Assembly (NCBI GenBank): GCA_902560015.1
Contig: CACEKA010000003.1
Location: 40,001 to 101,969, forward strand
Direction: 5' to 3'
From: an uncultured Pelagibacteraceae bacterium
GTDB lineage: Bacteria; Pseudomonadota; Alphaproteobacteria; Pelagibacterales; Pelagibacteraceae
DNA: 61,969 nucleotides
Shown: positions 20,347 through 29,262 of the stretch, one piece after another
How positions within the stretch are numbered: position 1 is the first letter of the stretch
How the letters are laid out: every line of letters begins with the position of its first letter
The notes under the pieces: generated by a model
Seen by the model: the letters and a program-made list of their open reading frames with translations, nothing else
What the model was told of the DNA's origin: nothing
The model's database searches: none
Made by a program: the position numbers and the translations under genes

Positions 20347-21183
20347 TTATTTTTTTTTCTCTCTTAACTTATCAGCCTCAAAAACACCTAAGACGTGAAA
20401 ATCCTCACAATGAAGGCCTAGCTCCTCTAAAGATTTTTGAACTTTAGGGTCTTCAATGTGACCATCTAGATCACATAAGAAAAAATATGTGTCGAAAGAA
20501 TTTTTTTCAGGATAACTTTGTAATTTAGTTAAATTAACTCCATTTAAACTAGGTCCACTTAAAGCTTGATATAATGCTGCTGGTTTGCTTTTAAGTTTAA
20601 ATAAAAAAGAAGTTATGTATTTATTATTACCAAATTCTGGTTGAGAAATATTTTTACCCATTACTAAAAATCTTGTTAAATTACCACTTTCATTTTCAAT
20701 ATTTTTTTTAATAATATCTAGTCCATAAATTTGAGAACTTAGAGAGGACGCTATAGCAGCTTGTTTAATGTCTTTTGTTTTTGAAATCATTTCTGCAGAA
20801 CCAGCTGTATCTGCTCTTATATGTTCTACTATATTATTTTCTTTAATAAATTTTGAACATTGAGATAAACCTTGTGCGTGAGAATATACTTCTTTTATAT
20901 CACTCAGCTTAGCACCGGGCTGACCTAATAAATTGTGTTCTATTTTTTGAAAATGTTCTTTATAAATATTTAGTCTGTGCTTAAATATTAAATACTCAAT
21001 ACCAATATTTCCTGTAATTCTATTAGATTCAGGAATAATTATTTTACAATCTGGTTCTAGATTTGCTTTATTAAAACAATCATCAAACGTTTTACATGGT
21101 ATTATTTCTGCATCTGGATCAACTGACAATGCAGCTAAGTGTGAGTATGCTCCAAAGGTACCTTGAAAATAAATTTTTACCAT
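20347..21183 (-). CDS. pheA: Prephenate dehydratase
   Basis: 278 residues, monofunctional (no chorismate mutase domain). It converts prephenate to phenylpyruvate for phenylalanine synthesis. The catalytic domain opens with FQGTFGAYSHLAA and includes the DTAGSAEMIS region at ~124-133; a C-terminal ACT domain (~185-275) with SFLFKLKSKPAAL and ESYPEK-like LQSYPEKN should bind Phe. The start overlaps the kdsB stop by 1 nt. Confidence 0.95.
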   Translation of the reverse strand: MVKIYFQGTFGAYSHLAALSVDPDAEIIPCKTFDDCFNKANLEPDCKIIIPESNRITGNIGIEYLIFKHRLNIYKEHFQKIEHNLLGQPGAKLSDIKEVYSHAQGLSQCSKFIKENNIVEHIRADTAGSAEMISKTKDIKQAAIASSLSSQIYGLDIIKKNIENESGNLTRFLVMGKNISQPEFGNNKYITSFLFKLKSKPAALYQALSGPSLNGVNLTKLQSYPEKNSFDTYFFLCDLDGHIEDPKVQKSLEELGLHCEDFHVLGVFEADKLREKKK

Positions 21184-21914
21184 TAAACTTTATATTCCAT
21201 AATTTTTTTTAAGGCTAGATAATCTTCCTCTGTATCAACTCCTATTGGAGTAGAGCTTGCAAGTGCAACCTTTATTTCAATATTGTTATCTAGTGCCCTC
21301 AATTGTTCTAATCTATTTTCAATTTCATTTTTAGATTGATTTAATTCAACAAATTTTTTTAATGTTTCAATTGAATAGCAATAAATTCCAATATGATGAT
21401 AGATATTTGCTACATCTGAAGATTTCCTCAGAAAATTCTTTGCTTCTGAAAACTTATCATTGATTAAATTTTCGTTAGTTATAACTTTTACAATATTTTC
21501 ATTATCTAATTCTTTGAGATCCTTCATTTTAGCAGCAAGAGTTCCCATTTTAGATTGATTGCTAATCATTTTTTTATTTAGACTTATAATGTCCTCTATA
21601 CTAATTGCAGGTTCATCACCTTGTAAATTCATTATTAAATCTACATCTTTCATTTCTAGTTTTTGTAAAGCCTCATGAATTCTATCGGTTCCTGTTTTGT
21701 GATTTTTTCCTGTTAAAATGGCTCTACCTCCATTTTTAACAACATCATCTACTATTTCCTGATCCTCTGCAGCAACAACTACATCGCCAATATTTGCTTC
21801 CTGAGCTCTTCTAAATACATGAGAAATAATCGATAAATCATTTATTTTAAATAAAGGTTTACCGGGTAGTCTAGTAGCTGATAACCTTGATGGTATAATG
21901 GTTAATGTTTTCAT
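21183..21914 (-). CDS. kdsB: CMP-KDO synthetase
   Basis: 243 residues. KdsB activates 3-deoxy-manno-octulosonate as CMP-KDO for lipopolysaccharide. Motifs: IPSRLSATRLPGKPL at the N-terminus (nucleotide loop), NLQGDEPAI near 95-103 and YHHIGIYCY near 168. It pairs with kdsD at 26941 and the lpt genes there, indicating KDO-containing LPS. Confidence 0.96.
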   Translation of the reverse strand: MKTLTIIPSRLSATRLPGKPLFKINDLSIISHVFRRAQEANIGDVVVAAEDQEIVDDVVKNGGRAILTGKNHKTGTDRIHEALQKLEMKDVDLIMNLQGDEPAISIEDIISLNKKMISNQSKMGTLAAKMKDLKELDNENIVKVITNENLINDKFSEAKNFLRKSSDVANIYHHIGIYCYSIETLKKFVELNQSKNEIENRLEQLRALDNNIEIKVALASSTPIGVDTEEDYLALKKIMEYKV

Positions 21915-22027
21915 TAATATTTGGTTTTATTATACCTATTAAATAGTAATAGAGGCAAATTTATACATTAAATTTTAGTAATTTTTTAATTTATCGTGAT
22001 ATATGTTCCAAAATAATATTTAGAAAA

Positions 22028-22567
22028 ATGGATTCTTTTGAAATTAATAAAATAGTTGCTGCTGTATTGATGGTAGCCCTTTTAGTCATTGGTATAGGAA
22101 AACTATCAAATGTTATATTTCATGTAGAAAAACCTGAAACCCCAGGATATGCCGTCGAGGTAGTTCAAGCTACAACTGTATCATCTTCTACAAAAACTGC
22201 TGTAGAAGAAAAAATTGATATAGCTGCTTTAATGGCAATGGGAGATATTGCTTTAGGTGAAAAAGTTTTTAAAAAGTGTGCTGCATGTCACTCAATAGTT
22301 AAAGGTGGAAAAAATAATATTGGTCCTGCTTTATATAATGTAGTTGGAAGAAAAACTGGTGCCATTACAGATTACAAATATTCTAAGGCTTTAGCATCAT
22401 TTGATAAAGAATGGACTTTTGAGGAGCTAAACGGTTACTTAATTAAGCCAGCTAAATGGATTAAAGGAACAAAAATGGCATTTGCTGGATTAAGAAAAGA
22501 AAAAGATAGAGCTTCAGTTATAAAATATTTAAATCAAAACTCTGATAATCCAGTACCACTACCTTAA
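22028..22567 (+). CDS. Membrane-anchored cytochrome c (CycM type)
   Basis: 179 residues. An uncleaved hydrophobic N-terminal anchor (~9-30) precedes a polar linker and a class I cytochrome c domain. Haem attaches at C84-A-A-C87-H88; the likely Met ligand is M150 in KGTKMAFAG. Such proteins carry electrons from the bc1 complex to the terminal oxidase in the periplasm. Convergent with argF, overlapping its stop by 9 nt. Confidence 0.94.
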   Translation: MDSFEINKIVAAVLMVALLVIGIGKLSNVIFHVEKPETPGYAVEVVQATTVSSSTKTAVEEKIDIAALMAMGDIALGEKVFKKCAACHSIVKGGKNNIGPALYNVVGRKTGAITDYKYSKALASFDKEWTFEELNGYLIKPAKWIKGTKMAFAGLRKEKDRASVIKYLNQNSDNPVPLP

Positions 22568-23488
22568 TTTTCCAAAACAATATAATAGAATACTTTTTTG
22601 AACATGAACTCTATTAAGAGCTTGTTGCCATACATGAGATTTTTTTCCTAAAAAAACTTCTTCACTTACTTCAGATCCCCGAGGCAAACAGTGAAGAAAA
22701 ATGCAATCTTTTTTTGCAAAACTCATTAATTTTTTATTTATTTTAAATTTTTTAAATTGTTCAATTTTTTTCTTTTTATTTACTTTATCATTTAAAGAAA
22801 TAACTTTATCCGAAAATATTACATCCGCTCCTTTAATAGCTTTTTTTGCATCATTATAGATATATATTTTTCTATTATTTTCTTTAACCCAATTTCTAAC
22901 TTCTTTACCTGGTTCAAATTTTTTAGGACAACCTATACTTAATTTAAATGAAAATTTTACTGAGGCTGCTATTAAACTATCTAAAACATTATTTGAGTCT
23001 CCAATCCAGCATATGTTTAATTTTGAAATTGATTTTTTTTTCAATTCCTCAACGGTAAACACATCAGATAGTACTTGCGTAGGATGTGAGGATGGACTTA
23101 AACCATTTATTACTGGTATAGTTAAATGATCTCTAAAATTTTCAACTTTTTCATCACTATCTGTTCTCAACATAAACCCATCTCCATAGGTTGATAGTAT
23201 TTTTGCAGTATCTGCTATGCTCTCACCTCCTTGACCAAGATGAAGTTCGTTTGACCTAAGGGTCAATGTGCCCCCGCCAAGCTGTTTAATAGCTAAGTAA
23301 AAACTAATTCTTGTTCTAGAACTAGCTTTTTCAAACATTTGGATAAGCATTTTCCCTCTTAATGGCGCTCCTTTATCAACTTCGAGTGTGCTTAAATTTT
23401 TTCTTAAATTTTTTCTTTTTTTTGCATCAACTATAATCTTTCTGAGATCTTTAGCTGAAATATCTTTTAAATTTATAAAATGTTTCAT
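22559..23488 (-). CDS. argF: Ornithine carbamoyltransferase
   Basis: 309 residues. Forms citrulline from ornithine and carbamoyl phosphate. The carbamoyl-phosphate loop EKASSRTRISF is at ~54-64, the HPTQVLSD motif at ~130, and the ornithine site HCLPRG near 268-273. Two nt after argD, which makes ornithine precursors; the two form an arginine operon. Confidence 0.96.
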   Translation of the reverse strand: MKHFINLKDISAKDLRKIIVDAKKRKNLRKNLSTLEVDKGAPLRGKMLIQMFEKASSRTRISFYLAIKQLGGGTLTLRSNELHLGQGGESIADTAKILSTYGDGFMLRTDSDEKVENFRDHLTIPVINGLSPSSHPTQVLSDVFTVEELKKKSISKLNICWIGDSNNVLDSLIAASVKFSFKLSIGCPKKFEPGKEVRNWVKENNRKIYIYNDAKKAIKGADVIFSDKVISLNDKVNKKKKIEQFKKFKINKKLMSFAKKDCIFLHCLPRGSEVSEEVFLGKKSHVWQQALNRVHVQKSILLYCFGKLR

Positions 23489-23489
23489 C

Positions 23490-24656
23490 TTAATTAACTT
23501 CTGAACAAACCTTTTTAATTATCTTTAAAGCTTGATCAATTTCACTCTTTTTTACATTAAGTGGAGGCAAAACCCTAACTACATTTTCAGCTGCTCTTAT
23601 AGTTAATAACTTGTTATCCATTAGTCTTTTTATAAATTTTATCTGATCAGTATTAAGTTGTATTCCAATTAAAAAACCTCTGCCTCTTATCTCTTTAATA
23701 ACTTTTGGATACTTATCTTTAATATCATTGAGATTTGATAAAAAATATTTTGAATTACTTTTTATATTATTTAAAAATTTTTTATCTGAAATGATATCCA
23801 TTACTGAATTTCCAACAGCCATTGCTAAAGGGTTGCCTCCAAAAGTAGAGCCATGAGTTCCTGCTGTCATTCCTGATGCAACTTTTTTATTCATTAAAAC
23901 TGCTCCAATTGGAAATCCACCTCCTATACCCTTTGCAATTGGTACGATATCTGGCTTTACTTTAGATTTTTCAAAAGCAAAAAAATCTCCCGATCTTCCA
24001 ATTCCACATTGAACTTCGTCTAATATTAATAATATATTTTTTTTATTACAAATTTTTCTAAGTTCTCTCAAACACCAGTCAGGTATTACCTTAATGCCAC
24101 CTTCTCCCATGATAGTTTCAACCATTATGGCTGCAGTATTTTTAGTAATCTTTTTATTTAGGGATTTGTGATCTCCAAATTCAAAGTGATCAAAACCAGT
24201 TATCTTTGGTCCAAAACCTTCTGTCATTTTTTTTGAACCACTCGCATATATTGCTGCTAGTGTTCTTCCATGAAAGCTATTTTTAACACATAAGATTCTA
24301 TTTTTTTTTGGCTGTCCAATTGTGTAAAAATATCTTCTAGCAGCTTTTATTGCTGCCTCTGTAGCCTCTGCACCACTATTTTGAAACATAACGAAATCTG
24401 CGAAAGTTTTTTTAGCTAATTTTTTTGCCAATATTTCTCCCTCTGGAATTTGAAATGCATTTGAAACATGCCAAAGTTTTTTTGATTGCTTATTAACAGC
24501 TTTTACTAACTTAGGATGTGAATGCCCTAAAGAATTCACAGCTATGCCTTGGACAAAATCTAAATATTTTTTTCCATTAGTTGAATATAAAAAACTTCCC
24601 TTTCCGTATTTGAAGGAAATATTTTTTCTATTATAATTTTTTGCTAAATAGCTCAT
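23490..24656 (-). CDS. argD: Acetylornithine aminotransferase
   Basis: 388 residues, class III PLP aminotransferase; it may also serve as succinyl-diaminopimelate aminotransferase, as in other bacteria, which would fit dapD and dapE in this window. Motifs: QNSGAEATEAAIK, LILDEVQCGIGRSG and the PLP-lysine segment PIAKGIGGGFPIGA. Upstream of argF in one operon. The 171-nt gap to gcrA on its 5' side holds the divergent promoters. Confidence 0.96.
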   Translation of the reverse strand: MSYLAKNYNRKNISFKYGKGSFLYSTNGKKYLDFVQGIAVNSLGHSHPKLVKAVNKQSKKLWHVSNAFQIPEGEILAKKLAKKTFADFVMFQNSGAEATEAAIKAARRYFYTIGQPKKNRILCVKNSFHGRTLAAIYASGSKKMTEGFGPKITGFDHFEFGDHKSLNKKITKNTAAIMVETIMGEGGIKVIPDWCLRELRKICNKKNILLILDEVQCGIGRSGDFFAFEKSKVKPDIVPIAKGIGGGFPIGAVLMNKKVASGMTAGTHGSTFGGNPLAMAVGNSVMDIISDKKFLNNIKSNSKYFLSNLNDIKDKYPKVIKEIRGRGFLIGIQLNTDQIKFIKRLMDNKLLTIRAAENVVRVLPPLNVKKSEIDQALKIIKKVCSEVN

Positions 24657-24827
24657 AATTTAAATCAGTTTTTATAAATTTTAATTATTAGATACAAGTT
24701 ATGATTGAAAATACCTATAAACCAATTTTAAGTTAGTTTTGTTGATAACTCTAAGATTTTGCTTGTTTAATTTTTTAATGTATCAGTATATTGTTATATT
24801 TATAAACTATAATACAACATATAGATA
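24657..24827. other. argD-gcrA divergent intergenic region
   Basis: A 171-nt AT-rich gap between divergent starts. A TATAAT (24809-24814) lies about 14 nt before the gcrA start, which would give a nearly leaderless gcrA mRNA, but no convincing -35 was found. No small gene or RNA was recognised. Confidence 0.35.
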
Positions 24828-25322
24828 ATGAGCTGGAACGAAGAAAAAGTAGCTAAACTTAAAGAGCTTTGGGGCAAAGGTAATACTGCTAGTCAAATTG
24901 CTGAAATTATAGGTGGTATTAGTAGAAATGCGGTAATTGGTAAAGCTCACAGATTAAATCTGTCTGCTAAAATTAAAACTAGAACTGCTACCTCTAATCA
25001 AAATTTTGAAAATTCACAGGAACAGAAAGATGTAAAATCCAGAAGAGGAAGAAAAAGTAAATTTAAATCTCTAATTATTGAAAAAGATTTTGAGCCTGAA
25101 AATCCAAAACAACTAGAGGAACTTGATGAAAGCTCATGTAAATGGCCTATTGGTCATCCAGATGAAAAAGATTTTTATTTTTGTGGTAGATCGTCTTTGA
25201 AAGATTTTTCTTATTGTAAATTACATCTTCTTTATGCTTATCAACCTAAAGGTAAAAAAGAAGAGGTAACTGAAAAAGAAGAGGTTCCTGATTTTATCGA
25301 AAAAAAAATACAGTCAGCCTAG
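24828..25322 (+). CDS. gcrA: GcrA family cell-cycle transcription regulator
   Basis: 164 residues. GcrA is an alphaproteobacterial sigma70-bound regulator that responds to CcrM methylation at GANTC sites. The N-terminus MSWNEEKVAKLKELWGKG and the helix-turn-helix GGISRNAVIGKAHRL (residues ~29-43) are diagnostic. A charged linker leads to the conserved C-terminal part CKWPIGHPDEKDFYFCG and SYCKLH. No ccrM gene is in this window. Confidence 0.94.
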   Translation: MSWNEEKVAKLKELWGKGNTASQIAEIIGGISRNAVIGKAHRLNLSAKIKTRTATSNQNFENSQEQKDVKSRRGRKSKFKSLIIEKDFEPENPKQLEELDESSCKWPIGHPDEKDFYFCGRSSLKDFSYCKLHLLYAYQPKGKKEEVTEKEEVPDFIEKKIQSA

Positions 25323-25328
25323 AATTAT

Positions 25329-26312
25329 TTAATTAACTTTTTTTTCTAATTCTTCTTGCTTGTATTTCTCTGTTGAAAATTGACCGCCATCTCTCCACAT
25401 ATAGCAATATTTTTTAACCTCTTGATCAAAAAACCTAATACTAGGCACTCCAATTTCTGAATTGGTCTTATATTTTCCAGACTGAATATTATCATATTTT
25501 AAAAGTTTTAATTGGTCTCTAGTAAGCAAAGGATTAGGTAGTATTTCAAAAAAACTTGCTGAAAATTCAGCTAATGGCAATGGAAAAGGTAATAATAATC
25601 TTTTTTTATCAATGAGTAATAATAGTTTTTCTAATAAATCTTTGAAAGAAATTATTTCTGGACCAACACACTCAATTATCTTGGAATAAATATTTTTTGA
25701 AATCACATGATGAATTGTATCTGTTAGATCAGAACAATGAATAGGAGCAAATTTTGTTTTACCATTATAGTAAAGTGGAAATATAGGTAGTCTATTTAAC
25801 AAAGTCATGAAATTAGTCGTAAAATTATCATCCACTGAATAAACTACTGAAGGCCTTAAGATTGTTGCTAAAGGAAAGTTTTTTAAAACTTTACTCTCTC
25901 CCTCTAATTTACTTTTTGCATATTCGGAATCTGTTGCTTCATTGATGCCCAATGCAGATAAATGTATAAAATGTTTTAAATTATATTCTTTGCTAAGTTT
26001 CGCTAGTAGAGATGGAAAAACTGAGTGAATATTTTTGAAAGTATTACCTCTTTTTTTCTCAAACAATATACCTATTAAATTAATACATATGTCAGCTTTT
26101 TTAAAAAGTTCTCTTATCTTTTTTTCATCAAATATGTTTGCTTCAACAATGTCAATATAGCCAACATTTGCTTGAGTTTTAATTATATAGCTTTTTTGAT
26201 GAATGTTTCTAGTCACCACAGTTACCGTATAATTATTCTTAGTAAGTTTTCTAATTAAGTTTCTACCGATCTGGCCACTACCACCAAAAATTAGACAATT
26301 TTTTGCTTTCAT
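25329..26312 (-). CDS. NAD(P)-binding protein, complex I NDUFA9-like
   Basis: 327 residues, an atypical short-chain dehydrogenase. The nucleotide loop FGGSGQIGRNLIRKL is at ~9-23 and the family pattern HLSALGINEATDSEYAKSK lies near 122-140. It matches bacterial relatives of the mitochondrial complex I accessory subunit NDUFA9. In alphaproteobacteria the exact role is unclear. Its start is only 16 nt from the divergent RNase D start, so the promoters must lie within the coding regions or overlap. Confidence 0.85.
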   Translation of the reverse strand: MKAKNCLIFGGSGQIGRNLIRKLTKNNYTVTVVTRNIHQKSYIIKTQANVGYIDIVEANIFDEKKIRELFKKADICINLIGILFEKKRGNTFKNIHSVFPSLLAKLSKEYNLKHFIHLSALGINEATDSEYAKSKLEGESKVLKNFPLATILRPSVVYSVDDNFTTNFMTLLNRLPIFPLYYNGKTKFAPIHCSDLTDTIHHVISKNIYSKIIECVGPEIISFKDLLEKLLLLIDKKRLLLPFPLPLAEFSASFFEILPNPLLTRDQLKLLKYDNIQSGKYKTNSEIGVPSIRFFDQEVKKYCYMWRDGGQFSTEKYKQEELEKKVN

Positions 26313-26328
26313 ATATATATGTTTAGAA

Positions 26329-26940
26329 ATGACTATTAATATTAAACTTCACAAAAATGATTTACCAGATGATTTGAAATTAGGCAATGTATTAGCTGTG
26401 GATGGTGAATTCATGGGTCTAAATGTAAGACGCGATCCTCTTTGCTTGATACAGATTTCTTCAGGTAATTCTGATGCTCATATAGTCCAATTTGATAGAC
26501 AAAGTTATGAAGCTCCAAATTTAATCAAGATACTTAAAGACGAAACAATTACAAAAATTTTTCATTATGGAAGAGCAGATATGGCTCATATTAAATATTA
26601 TTTAAAAACTGACACAAACAATATTCTTGATACTAAAATTGCATCTAAACTGGCAAGATCCTACTCTGATAGCCACTCATTAAAAACTCTAATCAAAGAA
26701 TTCGCAAATACAGATGTTAGTAAACAATTTCAAAGTTCAGATTTTGGAGGAGAGCTAACACCAGCGCAACTTAAGTATTGTGCAAATGATGTAATATATT
26801 TACATCAGATCCATAATGAGCTTAATAAAATACTTGAACGAGAAAATAGAATTGAGCTTTATCAAGACTGTCTTAAATTTTTAAAAACTAGAGTTGATCT
26901 TGATTTGGCCTTATTTAAGGAAGATATCTGGTCACATTAG
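26329..26940 (+). CDS. Ribonuclease D-like 3'-5' exonuclease
   Basis: 203 residues, a DEDDy exonuclease domain without HRDC domains, the short form common in alphaproteobacteria. Motif I is VDGEFMGL, motif II KIFHYGRADM with KIFH/D, and motif III ends in YCANDVIYL with the catalytic Tyr. Likely trims tRNA or other RNA 3' ends. First of the long rightward gene run; it ends directly before kdsD. Confidence 0.9.
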   Translation: MTINIKLHKNDLPDDLKLGNVLAVDGEFMGLNVRRDPLCLIQISSGNSDAHIVQFDRQSYEAPNLIKILKDETITKIFHYGRADMAHIKYYLKTDTNNILDTKIASKLARSYSDSHSLKTLIKEFANTDVSKQFQSSDFGGELTPAQLKYCANDVIYLHQIHNELNKILERENRIELYQDCLKFLKTRVDLDLALFKEDIWSH

Positions 26941-27909
26941 ATGAATAAAAAAAAATTTATTTCAATTGCAAAAGATGTAGTTAACCTAGAAATAAAGGCA
27001 TTACAAAAACTAAAAAATAACATTAATAATTCATTCAACGAAGCAGTAATTCAAATAGCAAAGTGTCAATCAAAAGTAATTTTATGTGGTGTTGGTAAAA
27101 GTGGTCTAATAGCCTCAAAAATAGCAGCTACACTATCTTCTGTTGGAACTCCATCTTTTAGTTTATCAGCTGGCGACTCTTCACACGGAGATCTAGGAAG
27201 TATTTCAAAAAAAGATATTTTAATTCTTATTAGTTATTCTGGACAAACTAACGAACTAAAAAATATAATTCAGTACGCAAACAGAAATAAAATTCTGTTA
27301 ATTGGAATTATGTCTAAAAAAGAATCTATTTTATATAAAGCTTCAGATATTAAATTATTAATTCCTAAAGTTGAAGAGTCAGGGGGCATTGTCCCCACAT
27401 CAAGCACTACTGTTCAACTAGCTCTTGGAGATGCTTTAGCAATAGCAACTATGCAATATAAAAAATTTGATAAATTAGATTTTAAAAAAATTCATCCAGC
27501 AGGAAGTTTAGGAGCTCAATTAAAAACAGTTGAAGATATTATGTTGGTTGGTAACAAAATTCCTTTTGTTAATGAAAATAAAAAAATGGCTGAAGCTATA
27601 AAATTACTTAGTAATAAAAAATTGGGTATTTTAATTGTTCAAAACAAAATGAAAAAAACTATAGGAATTGTCACCGATGGACAAATAAGAAGATTTAATC
27701 AAAAAAAATTAAACCTACTTTCAATGAAAGTAAAAGAAATTATGACAAAAAATCCTGTTAGTGTTGAAAAAAACTCATTAGCAGCAAAAGCTTTAGCTTT
27801 GATGAATGCTAAAAAAATTACATCTTTATGTATTTATGACCAAAAAAATAAATATAAAACTATTGGTGTAGTTCATATTCATAATATTCTTCAGTCCAAT
27901 ATTTCTTAA
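26941..27909 (+). CDS. kdsD: Arabinose-5-phosphate isomerase
   Basis: 322 residues, KpsF/GutQ family. Converts ribulose-5-phosphate to arabinose-5-phosphate for KDO. A SIS domain (~35-180) shows GVGKSGLIASKIAATLSS and the PTSSTT motif, followed by two CBS domains (~205-320). Adjacent to lptC and lptB, forming the LPS block also found in other proteobacteria. Confidence 0.95.
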   Translation: MNKKKFISIAKDVVNLEIKALQKLKNNINNSFNEAVIQIAKCQSKVILCGVGKSGLIASKIAATLSSVGTPSFSLSAGDSSHGDLGSISKKDILILISYSGQTNELKNIIQYANRNKILLIGIMSKKESILYKASDIKLLIPKVEESGGIVPTSSTTVQLALGDALAIATMQYKKFDKLDFKKIHPAGSLGAQLKTVEDIMLVGNKIPFVNENKKMAEAIKLLSNKKLGILIVQNKMKKTIGIVTDGQIRRFNQKKLNLLSMKVKEIMTKNPVSVEKNSLAAKALALMNAKKITSLCIYDQKNKYKTIGVVHIHNILQSNIS

Positions 27910-28479
27910 ATGAAAAACAAAATTGTAGTAATTTTTTTAATTATTTTATCTATTGGTATATCATTTTATATATATCCTAAAATTTTTAAGAAAGACAAAG
28001 TTGAAGAATTAGTTATAGTTAAACCTGAAGATATTTCTTCTAATTCAAATATCATAAAAAATATCAATTACACTTCAGAAGATGCTAAAGGAAATAAATA
28101 TATTATTAATGCAATTAAAGGTGAAATTGATTATTCAGACACAAATATTATATATCTCACAAATGTAGAGGCCACTATTAAACTTAATAATTCAAATAAT
28201 ATTGAAATTACATCTGATTTTGGCAAGTATAATATAGAAAATTTTGATACAATATTTACCAAAAATGTAATATCCAAATATTTGGATAATAAAATTACTG
28301 GAGAATATTTAGATTTTTCTTTAAATAGAAATTCAATGATTATCTCAAGAAATGTTGTTTATTCAAATTTTGAAAATATTCTTAAAGCAGACGTTTTTGA
28401 AATAGACTTAAGTACAAAAGATACCAAAGTTTTTATGTATAAAGACGATGAAAAAGTAAATATTAAAAATAAAAATTAA
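27910..28479 (+). CDS. lptC: LPS export protein LptC
   Basis: 189 residues. One N-terminal membrane segment (~5-23) and a periplasmic beta-jellyroll-like domain (YTSEDAKGNKYIINAIKGEI, TSDFGKYNIENFDTIF), as in LptC, which passes LPS from LptBFG to LptA. It starts right after the kdsD stop and is 1 nt from lptB. Identification rests on architecture and neighbours more than on strong sequence motifs. Confidence 0.85.
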   Translation: MKNKIVVIFLIILSIGISFYIYPKIFKKDKVEELVIVKPEDISSNSNIIKNINYTSEDAKGNKYIINAIKGEIDYSDTNIIYLTNVEATIKLNNSNNIEITSDFGKYNIENFDTIFTKNVISKYLDNKITGEYLDFSLNRNSMIISRNVVYSNFENILKADVFEIDLSTKDTKVFMYKDDEKVNIKNKN

Positions 28480-28480
28480 T

Positions 28481-29257
28481 ATGGCAATAATAAAAAAATT
28501 CAGAATTAAATCATTCAAAAATATTAATACTTTGATTGATTTTGAAAATGTATCTCTTGCTTATGGAAACAGATTAATCCTAGATAATATAAGTTTTAAA
28601 ATTAATGAAGGACAAATTTTTGGAATGCTGGGACCAAATGGTGTTGGCAAATCAACTATATTTAATTTAATTACTGGCTTGATAAAACCAAAAAATGGAC
28701 AGATTAAAATTGCTGGTGAAAATGTAATTGATTTTCCAATCTACTATAGAACTAAAAAATTTAAAGTTGGATATGTACCTCAATATGGTGGGTATTTTAA
28801 TGATCTTACTCTTCATGATAATTTAAAAGCAATCAGTGAAATTATAATAGATAATAAAAATTATAGAACAGAGAGAATAGATTATCTAATTTCAAAATTT
28901 GAGCTTGATAATTTAAAAGATATAAAAGCTAAATTTTTATCAGGTGGTCAAAAAAAAAAATTAGTAATTGCATTATCACTTTTAAGTGAGCCAAAGGTTC
29001 TTCTACTTGATGAATGTTTTGCGGCACTTGATGTACTGACAATAAAAATGCTTCAAGAAATAATAGTAAATTTGCAACAAGAAAATCGAATAACAATTTG
29101 TATTTGCGATCACCAAGCCCGAGACTTGCTCGCATGCGTTGATGAGGCAATGATTTTAAGTAATGGTAAAGTTATAGCAAAAGATACTCCTAATAATTTA
29201 GTAAACGATATTAATGCAAAGAATGCTTACTTCGGTGATAGCTTTAAATTTAATTAA
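28481..29257 (+). CDS. lptB: LPS export ABC transporter ATP-binding protein
   Basis: 258 residues. An ABC ATPase that powers LPS extraction by LptFG. Walker A GPNGVGKST (~51-59), signature LSGGQKKKL, Walker B LLLDECFAALD. About 15 extra N-terminal residues come before the ABC fold. lptA, which commonly lies between lptC and lptB, is absent here. Confidence 0.95.
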   Translation: MAIIKKFRIKSFKNINTLIDFENVSLAYGNRLILDNISFKINEGQIFGMLGPNGVGKSTIFNLITGLIKPKNGQIKIAGENVIDFPIYYRTKKFKVGYVPQYGGYFNDLTLHDNLKAISEIIIDNKNYRTERIDYLISKFELDNLKDIKAKFLSGGQKKKLVIALSLLSEPKVLLLDECFAALDVLTIKMLQEIIVNLQQENRITICICDHQARDLLACVDEAMILSNGKVIAKDTPNNLVNDINAKNAYFGDSFKFN

Positions 29258-29262
29258 AATTG

